Part shown: piece after piece, positions 27,165 to 40,137 of the stretch | Numbering within the stretch: position 1 is the stretch's first letter | Layout of the letters: each line of letters opens with the position of its first letter | NCBI GenBank assembly: GCA_036971475.1 | Contig: JBAIZL010000001.1 | Span: forward strand, 139,285,192-139,349,191 | Origin: Prosapia bicincta | Lineage: Eukaryota; Arthropoda; Insecta; Hemiptera; Cercopidae | Length of the DNA stretch: 64,000 nt | Direction: 5' to 3' | Notes under the pieces: generated by a model | What the model was told of the DNA's origin: nothing | The model's input: only the letters and a program-made list of their open reading frames with translations | The model's database searches: none | Program-made: the position numbers and the translations under genes

Positions 27165-28293
27165 CAGGGTGTCTAGTAAAATAGCTTGAAGAAATTCCCT
27201 GAGTTTCCCTGACTTTTCCTCTTTTAGATGTCTATAGAAAGCCCAGTTTACATTGGGCCCATCCATTGATATCTGAAGGATCTTGGATAAATCCAGACTT
27301 TAAACACCTTTTAAGAACGAATTGAGTAACTCTTTTGCTTTTGTGTCTGTAAGGAACACAGAACCAAAATATCGAGCTTTCACTTCATCTGTCTCTGCAT
27401 CCCAATACCTAACACTCAAATCCATTTGGGCTCTTTGTGATATTTTGTTTAAACTTTCATCAAAGCCAATTACATAGTTAGAATTTGAATTTAATGATGT
27501 CAGTAACAGGTCTTTAAAATAATTTGATAAACCGAATACAACACTATAGGAAATTTTATCTTTCCGCAATCTCATGTTCTGTGCACCGGTGCTATCAGGG
27601 AACATCCTTGGAAAGAGGCACACACTACCTTCTGCATTGCTTAAAGAAGTGTTGCATTACTAAATTCACGCACCATATAATCTCTGCTTTGGTCACTTCA
27701 TCTTTTAGTTTATATTTATCCTAAGGAAGGAGGGGAGGTAATGACAACATCTGCATGATGCGATTGCCCGCTACGGCAATGAAAACTGGAACCTTCCTTG
27801 TTGAAATAAACAGTGTAAAAATAATCACTGTCAAATAAAACACATACTATGAGTCTAGACAAATAGCTGGCTACGAATGTTTAAACAGCGTTCTGTGTGG
27901 TCAGAAACAGACTTGAGTTATCTGTTATCCCCTCCCATCCTTATGATAACAGAACCACTGCGCACCCCAAGGCCACGGTCCAGGCTAAACCTTCCCAGCT
28001 TACCAACTCAACACATTTATTATTTATTGACATAAGTCCTGAAGTCATAGCAATGGGCTTATCAAATAAATAATGGGCATCTAAATAAAGAAGTGTTATT
28101 TCCTGACTGCCCTGCCCCTAAACCAGCCCGCTGGCTTACAATACCAAATATTTGAGAGCAATGGCCACTAGGTTTGTTTCTAATCAAAATAAATATTTTC
28201 CCGATTTTTTAAAATTTTCCCTGAATTTTCCAGAATCTTAAAATTCCCTGACTTTTCCAGGTTTCCCGGTTTTCCCTGTCGCTAGACACCCTG
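27165..28293. mobile_element. TIR DNA transposon with CAGGGTGTCTAG ends
   Basis: The left end CAGGGTGTCTAG (27165) is matched by CTAGACACCCTG ending at 28293. Both subterminal regions are rich in CCCTGACTTTTCC-type repeats. TGAAG directly precedes the left end (27160-27164) and directly follows the right end (28294-28298), a likely 5-bp target duplication. It lies in the LITAF intron and carries one transposase-like fragment. The ends resemble hAT-type termini, but hAT elements normally duplicate 8 bp. Confidence 0.75.
27300..27720 (-). pseudogene. Transposase fragment (hAT-like, FDESLNK type)
   Basis: A 107-codon open frame contains GFDESLNKISQRAQMDLSVRYWD and VKARYFGSVFL, a block common in repeated animal transposase-like proteins. 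An upstream frame adds KDEVTKAEIIWCVNLVMQHF. A stop separates the two parts and no downstream half exists, so it is a remnant. I infer a hAT-like origin from the family resemblance and cannot name the clade. Confidence 0.65.
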
Positions 28294-28648
28294 TGAAGAC
28301 AATTTTAAAATTGAAGAAATATTTAGTTTTGCGTAAGACGAACAATTTTTCACCCAAAACTACTTACTTACCAGCCAACGCCCACCCTTGGTAGTTGAGC
28401 CATTTGAGCTCCACTCTTCTATGTTTACAATTGTATTCAAGCGATTTTTTCATGTATAACATGATCATAAATGTTGAAGGTTATGTAAAATTTGAAAACT
28501 AATGCAATTTTAAATTCACCACATCATAACAAATTAAATTATACATGGTCTATTTATTGAGTAGGCAAAATAACAATTACTTTTAACTAAATCATATATT
28601 ACTAATAATTTTACTTGAAAGTGATTTAAACATAAAACTAAAACATAC

Positions 28649-28808
28649 CCTAACAAAGCAATTATTGCTCCTGAAAGGTATGCCATCATTTTAGGTGTGG
28701 TTTTTGTAGCTGTATTGACTTCTGCATAGCAATACGGACAGATCATGTGGGTTGGCTGTTTGCCTACAGGGACAACTGTTGTTACTATTGTAGGTCCACC
28801 TTTTGTAA
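28649..28808 (-). CDS. LITAF-domain protein, coding exon 2
   Basis: The exon follows an atttcag acceptor and ends at a gtatgt donor; it is 160 nt long. Its first two bases complete a Phe codon started by the last T of exon 1, and it leaves GG for exon 3. It encodes residues 41-94: a Thr/Val-rich linker, then HMICPYCYAEVNT with the first zinc knuckle (C64, C67), then the start of the hydrophobic membrane-inserted segment (MMAYLSGAIIALLG). LITAF proteins sit on the cytosolic face of late endosomes and lysosomes and act in endosomal sorting. Confidence 0.94.
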
Positions 28809-28809
28809 C

Positions 28810-31800
28810 TGAAATATTAAATAACTTTTATTAATTATTCTATAAAAATAAATGTTTCATTAGAAGAGAAATAAATAAAGCATATTTAAAAAAAAAAGTA
28901 TTATCACATCTGAAACACAATCTTTAAAATTTCAATAACGGCAGTGATTGCATTAAATGAATTTAAGAGAATAATATTACACATAAATGTTATTAATTAC
29001 ACTGCATAACAATAACAGTTTGACTAAAAACTAGCTTCAATATCTATAGTCAAAATGTAACCACTCACAACTGAGGCCATAATAGTTCAGACGATGTAAG
29101 GACAATCATCTTACCTCAATATTTAAGTTTTCTTTATATAAAATGGTTATATTATAGACAGATATCACTCTAACATTAATGTAATATATTTCGGAATGAA
29201 AAGAAACTAAACACGATTGTAACAAAAAGTAAAATTATTTATTACATGATAAAAACATCCGGCAGTAGCTACAAATGTGGCAAAAAAAGCACAGCAATAT
29301 AAACATACAGGTAAAATAGTTTGTATAGCTTAACAAACAAAGCAAACGCGTCACTACACCTTAAAACGCTATGTTATTAAAGTATTATTATGCTTTTACA
29401 GCAATGACGGTTAAACAAAGCTTTACTGTATTTTTTAATCGTTCTTTAGATGAGCTTCTAGGCTTTAGTGATTTTTTTTCTGTCAATCTAATCCAACAAA
29501 TCTCAATCACTAACCTAAACATATAGATATTTGCACACATATACACTCACAATATACAAATAAGTTTTAGCAGAGCTCAAAGTTCATTCCAGATTAATGC
29601 GATTAGACAGGATACTGATAAATATTGAAAATAAGAAACTCCCAAAGAAACTTTACACATTTTATAGGAACTCAAATAAATTCATAATAGTGAAGTAATA
29701 TTTATCTCAGATAGGAAATGAACTTCCAGATTGCCTAATTTGCATGTTATGGACATGGTTCAAGATTAAAGAGCCTTTACAGAATTTCAACTTTTTTGGA
29801 CCATACCTTCAATGTTTAAGAAAAAATCTTTTACTATCCACTTAGGAAATTAGTAATTTTATATTTTTTAAATACTCCCACTTCTATCTCTTAACATCAT
29901 TCTGGTCACAACAGATGTTCTCTACTAATATACAAACATCTCTCATGCACTTGGAATTTTTTAAAACCATCGTTTCTTATACTTTTTTATGAGGACTTCT
30001 TTATAAGTGAGATAAGTTTTGTGGACCAATTTACATTTTCAAAACAAAATTTACCATTTTGAATACGTACAACAGTTCACTTTTTACACAAGCATATTTC
30101 ATCTCTAGGGTTTTATGTATTTGTTTCAAAGCACTTCGCAAAAACACACTTTTACGATTTAGTTTAATCTAATTTCCCCATCAAGTAAATCCAAGTTATA
30201 AGTCACTATCTTATTTTCTCTTAGAACAGCTAATATTATCATGAAACATATTTTAAAAGATACCAGAGTCGCTGATATTAATAGCTTTACGTGTGTATCT
30301 GAATTATTAGCACTGCATGCGTGAAATATACCAGCATGTACCTTTCACTGTAAAAACATCGTTTCAAACTAGTTCTCTATTTTCTAAAAGGACACTTTTT
30401 AAGATCAACAAATACAAACACATGATTGTTCCATGGATAACAAAATTAAATAATGTTGAACCTCCAGGTTATTTGTAAGAGTTTGTGCTTTATTTTATTT
30501 TAAAAACAGTACTTTTATTGACAAATTAATTATTCTTTATACTTTAATAAGACTCACCGGGTCAATCGTTTTCCTTATACATTGTTATAAATTTCCTTAC
30601 GATTTGACTTAGGCCAACTAGCTGTCTATTCAAATAATTCTGAAGTATGATAGGTAACATTAAAGTTCTCGTTTGAAATTTCAAAAAAAGATTTAATTTT
30701 AAAAATATTTTTAACCATTACACTTTTAAACTTTACTTATAACAAATCTAACAACATCAATTAAAATACCAAAGGTTCACTACTTTTACAAATGGTTAGA
30801 CAATGCTAGGTCAAATGCACAATAGTTTTGTATATTTACTGATTGGTTCTATCTAAAAATATCAAAAAATTAAATTTAAAACATACCTTGGCAATCACTT
30901 CAACTTACTTGGTTTTGTTAGCACATTTTTAAAAAAGTTACAGGGATTTACTCTTTTGACAAAAGTAAATTTTGAAAATATTAAACAAACGAAACAAAGC
31001 TACTAATAAAACATTTTAACGTTGTAATTAAATTTTGAAATGTAATTTATTGAAAGTTTTAATCAAGCCTCCAACACAAAAAATTAATGACTACAGCCCC
31101 ATGGCGATCTTTCCTCAACCGTAGCTGGTGAAAGACAGATGGCCAGTGTCTCACGGTAACAGAATCTCCGCACTTATACATTCAGAAAAGAGGGTTTCAT
31201 TGGTTTGTGATATTTATCATGACATACTTTTTCCTAACGTTGTCTTAATAACACTATTAGAAACAAAATTTCTTTCAAGCCAGGCCGATTTTACATTAGC
31301 TAAAATAAAACAAATTTTATGTAACATGCTGAATTATAACCAATACTTATTTAGGTTGTTACAATGTGTTAAAAGCAGGCATGTCGTTTAGCCAACGAGT
31401 GTAAAGTGAAACTAGCTTGATTTGAATTTCTTGAAAATTCACACAGATAGATTTAAAAATGAAGATCAGTGGGATGTCTATAGATAGGTGATATATGAAA
31501 CAGGTTATAAACGTGAGAACTCAAATATAATAAGTATATTACTGAAGTAACTGAACTAAATAAAGTCAAATTAATGATGAAATAGGATGTTGAATAGCCC
31601 AGAGTATGCAGACTTGACCAAGAGTTAATGTGGCGATGCCTTGTAAAATGTAAATGTTCACTAACCGTTAATCTTTACATGGTTAATTTGTAATGTTTAC
31701 CAAACGATAGGACATGCTAACAGAAATGTTTAGTTTCAACAAAAGTTCAATTGAGTTAAACAAGAAATTGTATAAATGTGTATTGAAAGACCGTTATTTA

Positions 31801-32590
31801 ACACATGGTCTCAACACTTGTTCTAGAATAATTTATAGGCTGTAGAGATGAAAGGAAGACAGCAAAAGCCCTCATAGGCAGTGACAAGATGTGAATGTGC
31901 TTAGGGGCACAATTGTTCTACACTAACTAAAGTGAAAATAAAGCTAAACAGCATTTTGGGTGATTAGGTAGAAATCACAAAAACTTTTAGATTAACTAGA
32001 GATTTGGAAAAGTTACATAGAGAGTAAAGGGAGAATTCCACTGAGGTTATGTAGGCCTTGGAGGCTCATTGTCACTATGTGATAAATTTACAGTTGTGTT
32101 TTATCTGTCTTCTGCTGTCAGCTGAATCACAGTGGGAAAAGATTAGGCTCTCTACTAAACATTAGGTGTTATGTGTTCAAGTGTGGTACCACATGGGACA
32201 CAATACATATCTTAGTAGGTAGGTGCAGCTAGTCATTTTGTCCTGCAGGTATTAAAAATTATATTTTGTTTTAAAAAGGAATTTCTTTAAAGAATTGGTT
32301 GTCAAATAATTGCCCACAAATAATTATAATGAACTGAGTAAAAATACAGCTGAATTATTATTTGCAAATACATTAAATCAAACAATAAGAAAAAACAATT
32401 ATAAATTTTACTTCACCTTTCAAGTTCAATAAGATAATGGTTTGGAGTAAATGTTTAATGTACAGTAAGTTTAAAATTGAATTGTAATTATCCATGTTTA
32501 CAAAGTTATAAAATAACTATCATTAAATTTGACTATAAAAATCAAAAATTTGACATCAAAATGACTATAAAAAAAAACTTTACAGTACTT
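28810..32590. other. LITAF intron, AT-rich
   Basis: No exon, gene or clear terminal repeat was recognised. A stretch near 32209 (TCTTAGTAGGTAGGTGCAG, then TCCTGCAGGTATTA) weakly resembles 22010-22055, so a shared repeat is possible. Confidence 0.45.
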
Positions 32591-32592
32591 AC

Positions 32593-32722
32593 AAGGCTGC
32601 CCTGGCGTGAATGGACTAGAGGGTAAGACACCCCCTACACCATGTGAAGAACTTGGAGGTGCAGCTGGAGGAGGTCCATATTGGTAATATACAGTATGCT
32701 TATTGCTGTTCATGATTAAGCC
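32593..32722 (-). CDS. LITAF-domain protein, exon 1 of the coding region (start codon 32713)
   Basis: The exon begins after a ttttgcag acceptor at 32722, so at least one untranslated exon lies further right. The ATG at 32713 opens residues 1-40, which are rich in Tyr and Pro (YYQYGPPPAAPP), as in LITAF/CDIP N termini where such motifs recruit sorting factors. It ends at a gtaagt donor in phase 1, which matches exon 2. The three exons total 387 coding nt, or 128 residues plus stop, close to usual LITAF lengths. No in-frame ATG precedes this one within the exon. Insects carry several LITAF paralogues and I cannot say which this is. Confidence 0.9.
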
Positions 32723-33559
32723 CTGCAAAACAATAGATCTTCTTATAACTAATCTCTTTACCATTTACATTTAATTTTGTCTTATTCGTGATAATTTTCA
32801 ATTGACAATATATCAAAATGCCACTAGAATAATGATAACAATTTTTGGAAATAATTAAGAAAACCATTGAGATGAACGATTACAAATAAAAACTTGAAAA
32901 CGAATGAAAGCATTCTTGTAAATTCAGAAATATCCTTTCTATTTAAACCAAAATTATTCCACAATTAATATTAACATTTCTTCTTATAATTGTTATTGTC
33001 TTGTTTTGGTATGGAATAGAAATACTGTTCATGCACTTGAAATTTTTGGCCAATGTGTTATGTTTGCACAAAATACTTTCTTATCTCGGTAACTGTATCG
33101 TTTAGCTTGAACATTTGAAAGGACAAAAAATACTTAGAAACTATTTTTACACATAATAAAACGATTTTAAAGGTCGTCAATAGTTAAAAGATTACAAAAA
33201 GGGTTGTCAGTAGAAAAAAACATCATTTGACAATTTAAAAAGGTAATTAAAATTATTAATTAATTAAGTAAATTATTATAATATTAGCCAATATTAATAT
33301 AATATTAAGCCAATATTATAATATTCTATATTTTCATAACTCTTGCGTTTAGTTCAAAATTCAAAGGAGTAAAACTGATCAATACAGTATTTTATAGTAG
33401 ATACATCAAGATTGATTTTCTTACTCTAGATTTTATGTTGGTATTATATGGTGTTTAGTTTTAACTTCTTTATTTAACTTGATTACTATTGAAATCATAC
33501 ATATTAATTATTTGTTTTGATCTGCATTATAACACTAAATAAATAATTAAAAACATGGA

Positions 33560-35380
33560 GGGAATGCAACTTACTACTCCAACCTCAAAGCGAAGGAAGA
33601 CAAAACACGTCACTTGAAATTTGTGAAAAATGGTAGACAAATTAATCAAACCTCTATCTGTAGACAATACCGAATTAGAAATAGATTAGAAGACAAAGTT
33701 GTGTGTTATCATCTTTACTGTTATAAAATTTATTGTTTGCAAGCAAAAAAAAAGCAGTAGAGAGAAATAAAACTTGTGAAAGTTCTGCTCCCATTAGTGA
33801 CACCAAAGGTAGTGAAGTGTTAATAAAAGATTCTGCAGAAAGCAGATAGATGATGAAGACAGACTATGTACCACATATATAAACAAAAAATATAAAGGCA
33901 ATGTTAAACTATACTGAGTCTGTGAAAAGAAGAGGCTGCAAAATTTTTGTTAGCTACAAGATACTTTCAAGATGATGTTTTTCCAGAAAAGGTATACTAG
34001 ATGTTCTTAATAGTGTATTTAAACGAATAACATTTAATTTGAAAAGGAGGTTTACACTTCCTGTTTAGTAGTTTTTACTTAAAAGGAAACTATAAGGAAA
34101 AATGTTAAGTTTATTTTAGTAAAGAAGTCATAATTCGTTGGTAGGTATGATCCTGCTTCAACCGATCCTATGCTCTTTAATCAATCTGAGATGAATGATT
34201 TAGTTAGAGACTTGAGACTTCCAAAGGACTCAGAAGAAATTTTGGGATCAAGATTAAAGGAGAGAAATTTGTTGTTGCCTGGCACATCCCTTTCTTGGTA
34301 TCAATATAGAGAAAACGTTTGTGGTATATTTTTCTCAAGGTGACCTAGTATTTTGCAACAACGCTCCTGGAGTTATATCAGCTTTTGTTATAAAACATGC
34401 TTAATAGATTCTTTAAAAAAAAGCTTGAAAACAGTATTATTACATAATGACAACAAGTTTGCTTAAGTTTGCATTCCATTCATTTAAATTAGGCCTATGA
34501 AAACCATGAGTTGGTACCTAACAAACTCTCATATTCATAGTATATATGAATGGATTGTAGGGATTTAAAAGTTATATCAATGCCATTTGGGCAACAGTGG
34601 ATATACTAAGTACACGTTTCCTATCCGAATGGGATAGACTTGACAGAAAACAACATTATGTTAAGAAAGATTGGCCAGTTTGAAAAACGTTACAGGCTCG
34701 TCAACATTGAGAGGAAGAGTCTTGTGGATCTAAAAAGGGTTTTAATTCCCCCACCTTATATTAAATTAGGACTTGAGAGAAGTAATTTGTTAAGGCATTA
34801 TCAAGGGAAAGAGATTGTTTCATATAGCTCAGTGAGCAGTTTCCTAGTTTGTCGGAGGCGAAGTTTAAAGAAGGGGTATTCTTTTTAGGCCTGACATCCG
34901 AAAACTTTTGAGGAACGACAACGTTGTTACAAAAGTTATTGAAAATGAAAAAGCAGTATGGTTATCTTTCAAGCTTGCTGGAACAGGTTTTCTCGGAAAC
35001 AAAAAGGATCCTAATTACAAGTCTATTGTAGCTGAAATGTTTAACAATTTTAATCAGTTAACTAAAAGTTCTGTTTTTACAACTATTTTACCTAAATGTT
35101 CACTTTCTCCATTCACACACTGACTACTTTCCACAAAATCTTGGTGCTGGCAGTGAGGAGCAAGGGGAGAGATTTCACCAAATAATTAAGGAAATTGAAA
35201 CCAAAAATATCAAGGAAGATGGAACACAAACATTGAAGCTGCTTTCTGTTGGATGTTGAAGAGGGACAATCCCCAGCGAGCTTACAACAGGAAAAGTTCT
35301 AAGAGAAATTTTAAGAGTAAAATGTTCTATTAGGACTTATAACCACTATAACTATGTTGAACATTCTACTTCAAATTTAA
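33560..35380 (+). pseudogene. Decayed gene of a repeated, uncharacterised arthropod protein family
   Basis: Broken frames run in one direction: FNQSEMNDLVRDLRLPKDSEEILGSRLKERNLL near 34170, VLIPPPYIKLGLERSNLLRHY near 34740, RPDIRKLLRNDN near 34895, and YFPQNLGAGSEEQGERFHQ near 35130. Together they match a multi-copy family I have seen across arthropod genomes, usually unnamed and probably carried by a mobile element. Its function is unknown to me. Many stops separate the blocks, so this copy is dead. No terminal repeats were found. Confidence 0.65.
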
Positions 35381-35435
35381 AGTGTTCTAATGCAGAACAA
35401 TTGTGTTACTTAAATATAAGGCTACATGATGTTAG

Positions 35436-35744
35436 TCAAGGGGTAAATGGATTGTTTTGTATGATATTTGATACATGAATTTTCTGAACATGAAGCCAAT
35501 TTTGTCTGTGTGAGTGTTGAGATAAATGATGGAGATAATTGATTATTTCGTGGTTCGAAAATGGCAGTTTGAAGAAGATGTTTGTGTTTAATTTTCTTGA
35601 GTTTATTGTGGTTTTATAGCAATTTTTATTGATAATGTATTTTATTGTGTTGAATTCTGAGTCGTAGTTTTTGTAAGGCATGGGTAAATTACTCAGGCAA
35701 TATAATATGTGGTTATTGCTAACCACCCAACATAACCCAAACAT
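35436..35744 (-). pseudogene. Possible PLE coding fragment
   Basis: The stretch LSNLPMPYKNYDSEFNTIKYIINKNCY resembles the linker between RT and GIY-YIG in the two other PLE remnants here (for example PMSTTNYTEELNTIKYLAHK at 56580). The rest of the 102 codons is not clearly PLE. Confidence 0.45.
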
Positions 35745-36143
35745 GCTGCACTAACTACCCCACATGACACAAACACTCTGCAATTAACCACATGTTAATC
35801 CACCTTATTAAGATACCCATGCTACAAAAAGCTACAACAAAGAACTTAATACCATAAAATAAAGACAAATTCAAAATATAAAAATATCACATAACACAAA
35901 AACAACATATTTTGAACGACTTTAAACACTATGAATCTAACACCCTTTTCCAATATGTAGGACAAGACAACCCTACCCTACAACCTTAAATCATACGCCT
36001 GCAACCTTGAGTGAAAACATAAGGTAGGCTCTGTCAATGAAATCGTATGAAAACCTTGCTCTGAAAAATCGTTAGCACAATAATTTACTTGGTTATCACT
36101 TGGTTAAAAAAAAAAAAATAATTACTTGATTTAAAATTATTTT

Positions 36144-36913
36144 TGGTAATTGAGCATTTTAGCGACTACCTACGATATTTTGGAAAATTGTTCAAAGGAC
36201 CAAATAGGACGATATCCACAAGAATTTTTTTTTATTGACTGAGGAAAGTTACTTTTTTGCAATTTAAAGTAGGGTAAAAAATTCAGTGCAGAGGCATAAG
36301 TTGTGAATGGGTGTGGAGTGATACAAATGAATCGTGATGTCACAGTGCGGAGCTTTAAGTTGTGCATCGGCAGCAGAGTGATAGTGACGTCACGCATACC
36401 TTACGTATGTAGATATTTGAGAAACAATGTTTTGGCTTGATTTTTATGGAATATACTTATAAAGTCTCCAGTTAGGATAGATTTGGTTTTAAATTTTTAC
36501 ATTACGATATACTTATATTAAAATATACCTATAAAGTGTCCAGTTAGGAGATTTGGTTTTAATTTTATAAATTACCTAATTGGTTAAATATATAAAATTA
36601 GAACCAAATCCATCCTATAAAATTCACCTTCCCTGGCAATAAAAAAAGTAATATCAATATAGCTTCAGGACATGTTTTTGTTTCAAAAAGTTTAGATTAT
36701 TAAAACACCAACTACAGTTGTGACATCACGAAACATTCGTATCACTCCACGCCCATTCCACTGCCTCCGCACTGAATTTTTTACTCTACTTTAAATTTAA
36801 AAAAAGTAACTTCCATCAGTCAATAAAAAAAATTCTTGTGGATATCGTCTTATTTGGTGGTTTTGAACAATTTTCCAAAATATTGTAGGTGACCGCTAAA
36901 ATGCAAAATTACC
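36144..36913. repeat. Large foldback element with about 185-bp inverted arms
   Basis: The left arm 36144-36345 pairs with the right arm 36719-36913. Both contain GCATTTTAGCG, TTTTGGAAAATTGTTCAAA and GACGATATCCACAAG in mirror order. The roughly 370-bp centre holds a smaller inverted block (GATTTGGTTTTAA and its complement) and a direct repeat of TATAAAGTSTCCAGTTAGGA. There is no open frame of note. Confidence 0.85.
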
Positions 36914-36929
36914 GTGTACCAAATAGTAG

Positions 36930-38640
36930 AACATACTGCGGTAATGACTGAAGAATTAATTCAAAAAGAAGTGTTTGTAAAGAGAGGTTATGTTTCTATG
37001 ATAAGTTGATGATGTTTCTTAAATAAGTTTTCAAGCATTATTTATGGTTTAAGACATTAACAATTTTTGTTTTTGTAGAATAACATATCTAAAATGGAAA
37101 CAATATGGGTTGACTTAGTCTTTAACAAGAATTACCAAAACAAGAATAGATTGACAGAACATGATATAAAATTTAAAAAATTATCATTATATTTGTTTGC
37201 TTTAATAACATCAATTACATTCGACCTATAATGTGTCTACAAATTTTAATCAATTGATCCATACTACTTATGGTAGCAAGGTAAACAGTTTTTATTACCT
37301 ATTTTAGTTTTGCAAACATTAAATCAGTATTTATAAACTAACCTACAAACACATACAAGTAGTTTTAATTTTATTTAATTTCTAGAAAAGTTAAGATTAT
37401 CTATCTACAATTAATTCGGAGTAAGTATTCACATTAAAGATAACATGAAAATGAAAAAAAACACTTACTTCAATAATATAGGCCTATAAGATTTATCAAG
37501 TTTCTAAAAATTTCAAAAAAATATTGCTTTATAAACTTATTTGTTTTAAATTCCGTCTTAACAAAAATTAATCTTTAACTTAAAATAGAAAAATCTTTAG
37601 TTATTAGCTAAGTTAAAATTATCATGGTAGTTAACACTAAACTAGGACAGAGGCACTAGTTGTCATTCATTACCTGCCTAACTCGAAACTTTAAAATCGA
37701 AAATCACTTCCATGTATTGAAAATATCGAGACTCTTGGAGTATCGAGTATCGAGATACCGTTAACATCCAAATAGATTTTATAAGTTCCTAGTTATAAGA
37801 AAACTTGTATTAAGTTTGTTATATTATATAAATACAAATTTTAAAAATTTAAAGATTATGTCTTTAAATAAAATTATTTTAGCAAATGCTAAAATGATAA
37901 TGTTTTAATAATCGAAAAGAAAGATTAAGGTACATGTTATTATTAAAACAGTAAACAATATTGTTTTTATTACTAGTTATAAACTGATGATAGTCTAATG
38001 TCTGTGGTTTACAGAAAAATCATGCTTTACTTTTAATCTTAGTGCATCTGTTAACTTGACTTTTAATAACAATATAATCAAATAGTACTTGTGAAAATAA
38101 TTCTGTATTGTTATTGTTTGTCTAATACTGATTCGTTTATATATTCAATAAACTTGTATATATTTATTTAATGTTGGGCATTTAATTGCAAGATATTTTT
38201 GATCTCAGAAATGGGAACAAAATGAAAGAAACTAAATGACTTCAACATTCTAAGGTTATGTTTTCTTATAACATTCTTAATCAGGTAGTGGTATATTTTG
38301 TGTTTCTATTACATTAAGGCCAATAAGATAAAGACCAATTTATTTAATGTAATTATTTAAGTAATGTTGATTTAGGTACAGTTACGTAAAATTAGATGAC
38401 AACGTGGATATAGGACTATTTCTATGTGAAAATGAAGTATTGATCTCATTATGAAAAAAATGTAATTGATTGTGTTTCTCTGTAGAAATTAATCTTTAAT
38501 AATTTCTACAAGCCACTCCATCTGGTTCTATCAAGTAACCTAACTTTATTTCGTAGAGTAAATTAAAATGTAAATAGACTGTTGGTATACTAAAAGACGC
38601 ATGGATTTATCTAAAATAAATTTAGTTGTTGATTACATTT
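36930..38640. other. AT-rich DNA, no gene seen
   Basis: A possible short element lies at 37625-37780, where TATCGAGTATCGAGATACCG resembles the subterminal repeats of 58.4-59.2 kb. Otherwise nothing was recognised. Confidence 0.4.
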
Positions 38641-38651
38641 GGCAAAAAAAC

Positions 38652-39005
38652 CCTTACTTACTGGTGTTATTCAAAACTCAAAGTCTTGTTTGTAACTCAT
38701 GGCATTGAACAATGCACTGTTCAAATGCAATTAAACACCAGTAAGTTGTTTTTTTACTTATTACACTTTTGCTATTTCTTGCGACCAGACTTTTTTGTAA
38801 ATTAAAGGTCGTTACATTGTTAACTTACACTTGGAGGAAACTTTTTCATCTTACGACTTGTTAACTTACACTTGGACTTAACAATTTAACAACCTTTAGT
38901 TAAAAGAGTCTGGTCGCAAGTAATAGCAAAAGTGTAATTAGTCATTAACAACCAGCTTGTCATGAACAGGAACAAGGTTTTGATATTTAAGTTGTTTTTT
39001 GTTTA
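38652..39005. repeat. Head-to-head PLE family 2 termini beside a second inverted repeat
   Basis: 38652-38752 is an inverted repeat (CTTACTTACTGGTGTT against AACACCAGTAAG). 38755-39005 is the family 2 terminal palindrome (GTTAACTTACACTTGGAGGA, TGCGACCAGACTTTT and complements). The central hammerhead-like motif has lost its CTGAAGA box here. Confidence 0.7.
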
Positions 39006-40137
39006 AGTGTAATCAGTTAGCAAATATTACTAGACAACCTGAAGATGTAAAACCCAAAAAGTGAAGTTAAAATATATTTATGAATTTTATCAATCGTGAT
39101 GATAAACACCAGGGGATCTTCATCAGTGTATATTTAGACATCTATAATAATTAATCCTTTGATTAGCAATCACGTATCAGGTATGTGAGCGCCATAATGG
39201 CCAGTGAGAGCATTCCCGTTTATGTACATTGCCGTACGTTTACGTTTTGTTTTTCTGTGTATTGTGCTGTATTCTAGGTTAAATATTTGCAACTGTCTGG
39301 ACAGTAAATACTACACAGAGTACATAGTCACCATTCTTTTGTGGCTAGTCACATGTGTTTTCCCAAGTATTTACAGATAGTTTCGAAGTTTGTGCGGTAT
39401 TTTACAATGAATAGGTATTTTACAAAAAAAAAGATTAACAGATAATTTTTAGCAAAAAAATTGTCAGTAAACCTAAGGTCAAGTTTGGTTAACATGAGAA
39501 AATAAGTAAATAAAAAAATACTAACAAAAGTTACTATAATTTAAAAAATTACAGAAAAATAAAGAAAACAATTGACTATAGTTATAGTAGTGCGGAAAGT
39601 CGAGTTTGCAGAGCTATAGAAAATATTTGGTAAAGTGTAGAGGGTTTGATTTTCTGCCTCCTCACATTACCCATTTGAATTCTAAATGTAAGGACTTTGT
39701 TTTTTATACACTACAGGCTTGATAAGGGCAACAAATCAATTGCCAAAATGTTGCAATAAATAAATAAAATAATTTTTACTCGATATTCAACCGTCTTACT
39801 TTTTATTCATTTATTTTATTATTGATTTAAAATTTGTACAAGATATGTTGTTAGCTAATGGAATGAATTGAAAAACATTCATTTAATAAAAAAATATACT
39901 ATTATTTGCTAATAATTTTAGTGCACAATGTTTTAATTTGTGTTTAATGTATTCAATGTTTATCACAATTTTTAAAATCTTTCATCCTATAAATTTAGTT
40001 AAATTTTTATTAGTTTTTTTCTGAAAACTATGTTTATATAAATATTATATAAGTTAATCAGAAAAATATATATGCACATTTTTAGATTAAAAATTTAAAG
40101 CATAGTAAAATTTGAATATAAAATTATTTTGTATTTA

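Noticed and set aside
31128..31391. 87-codon plus-strand frame in the LITAF intron
   Set aside because: No domain or conserved motif seen; chance frame is the simplest explanation.
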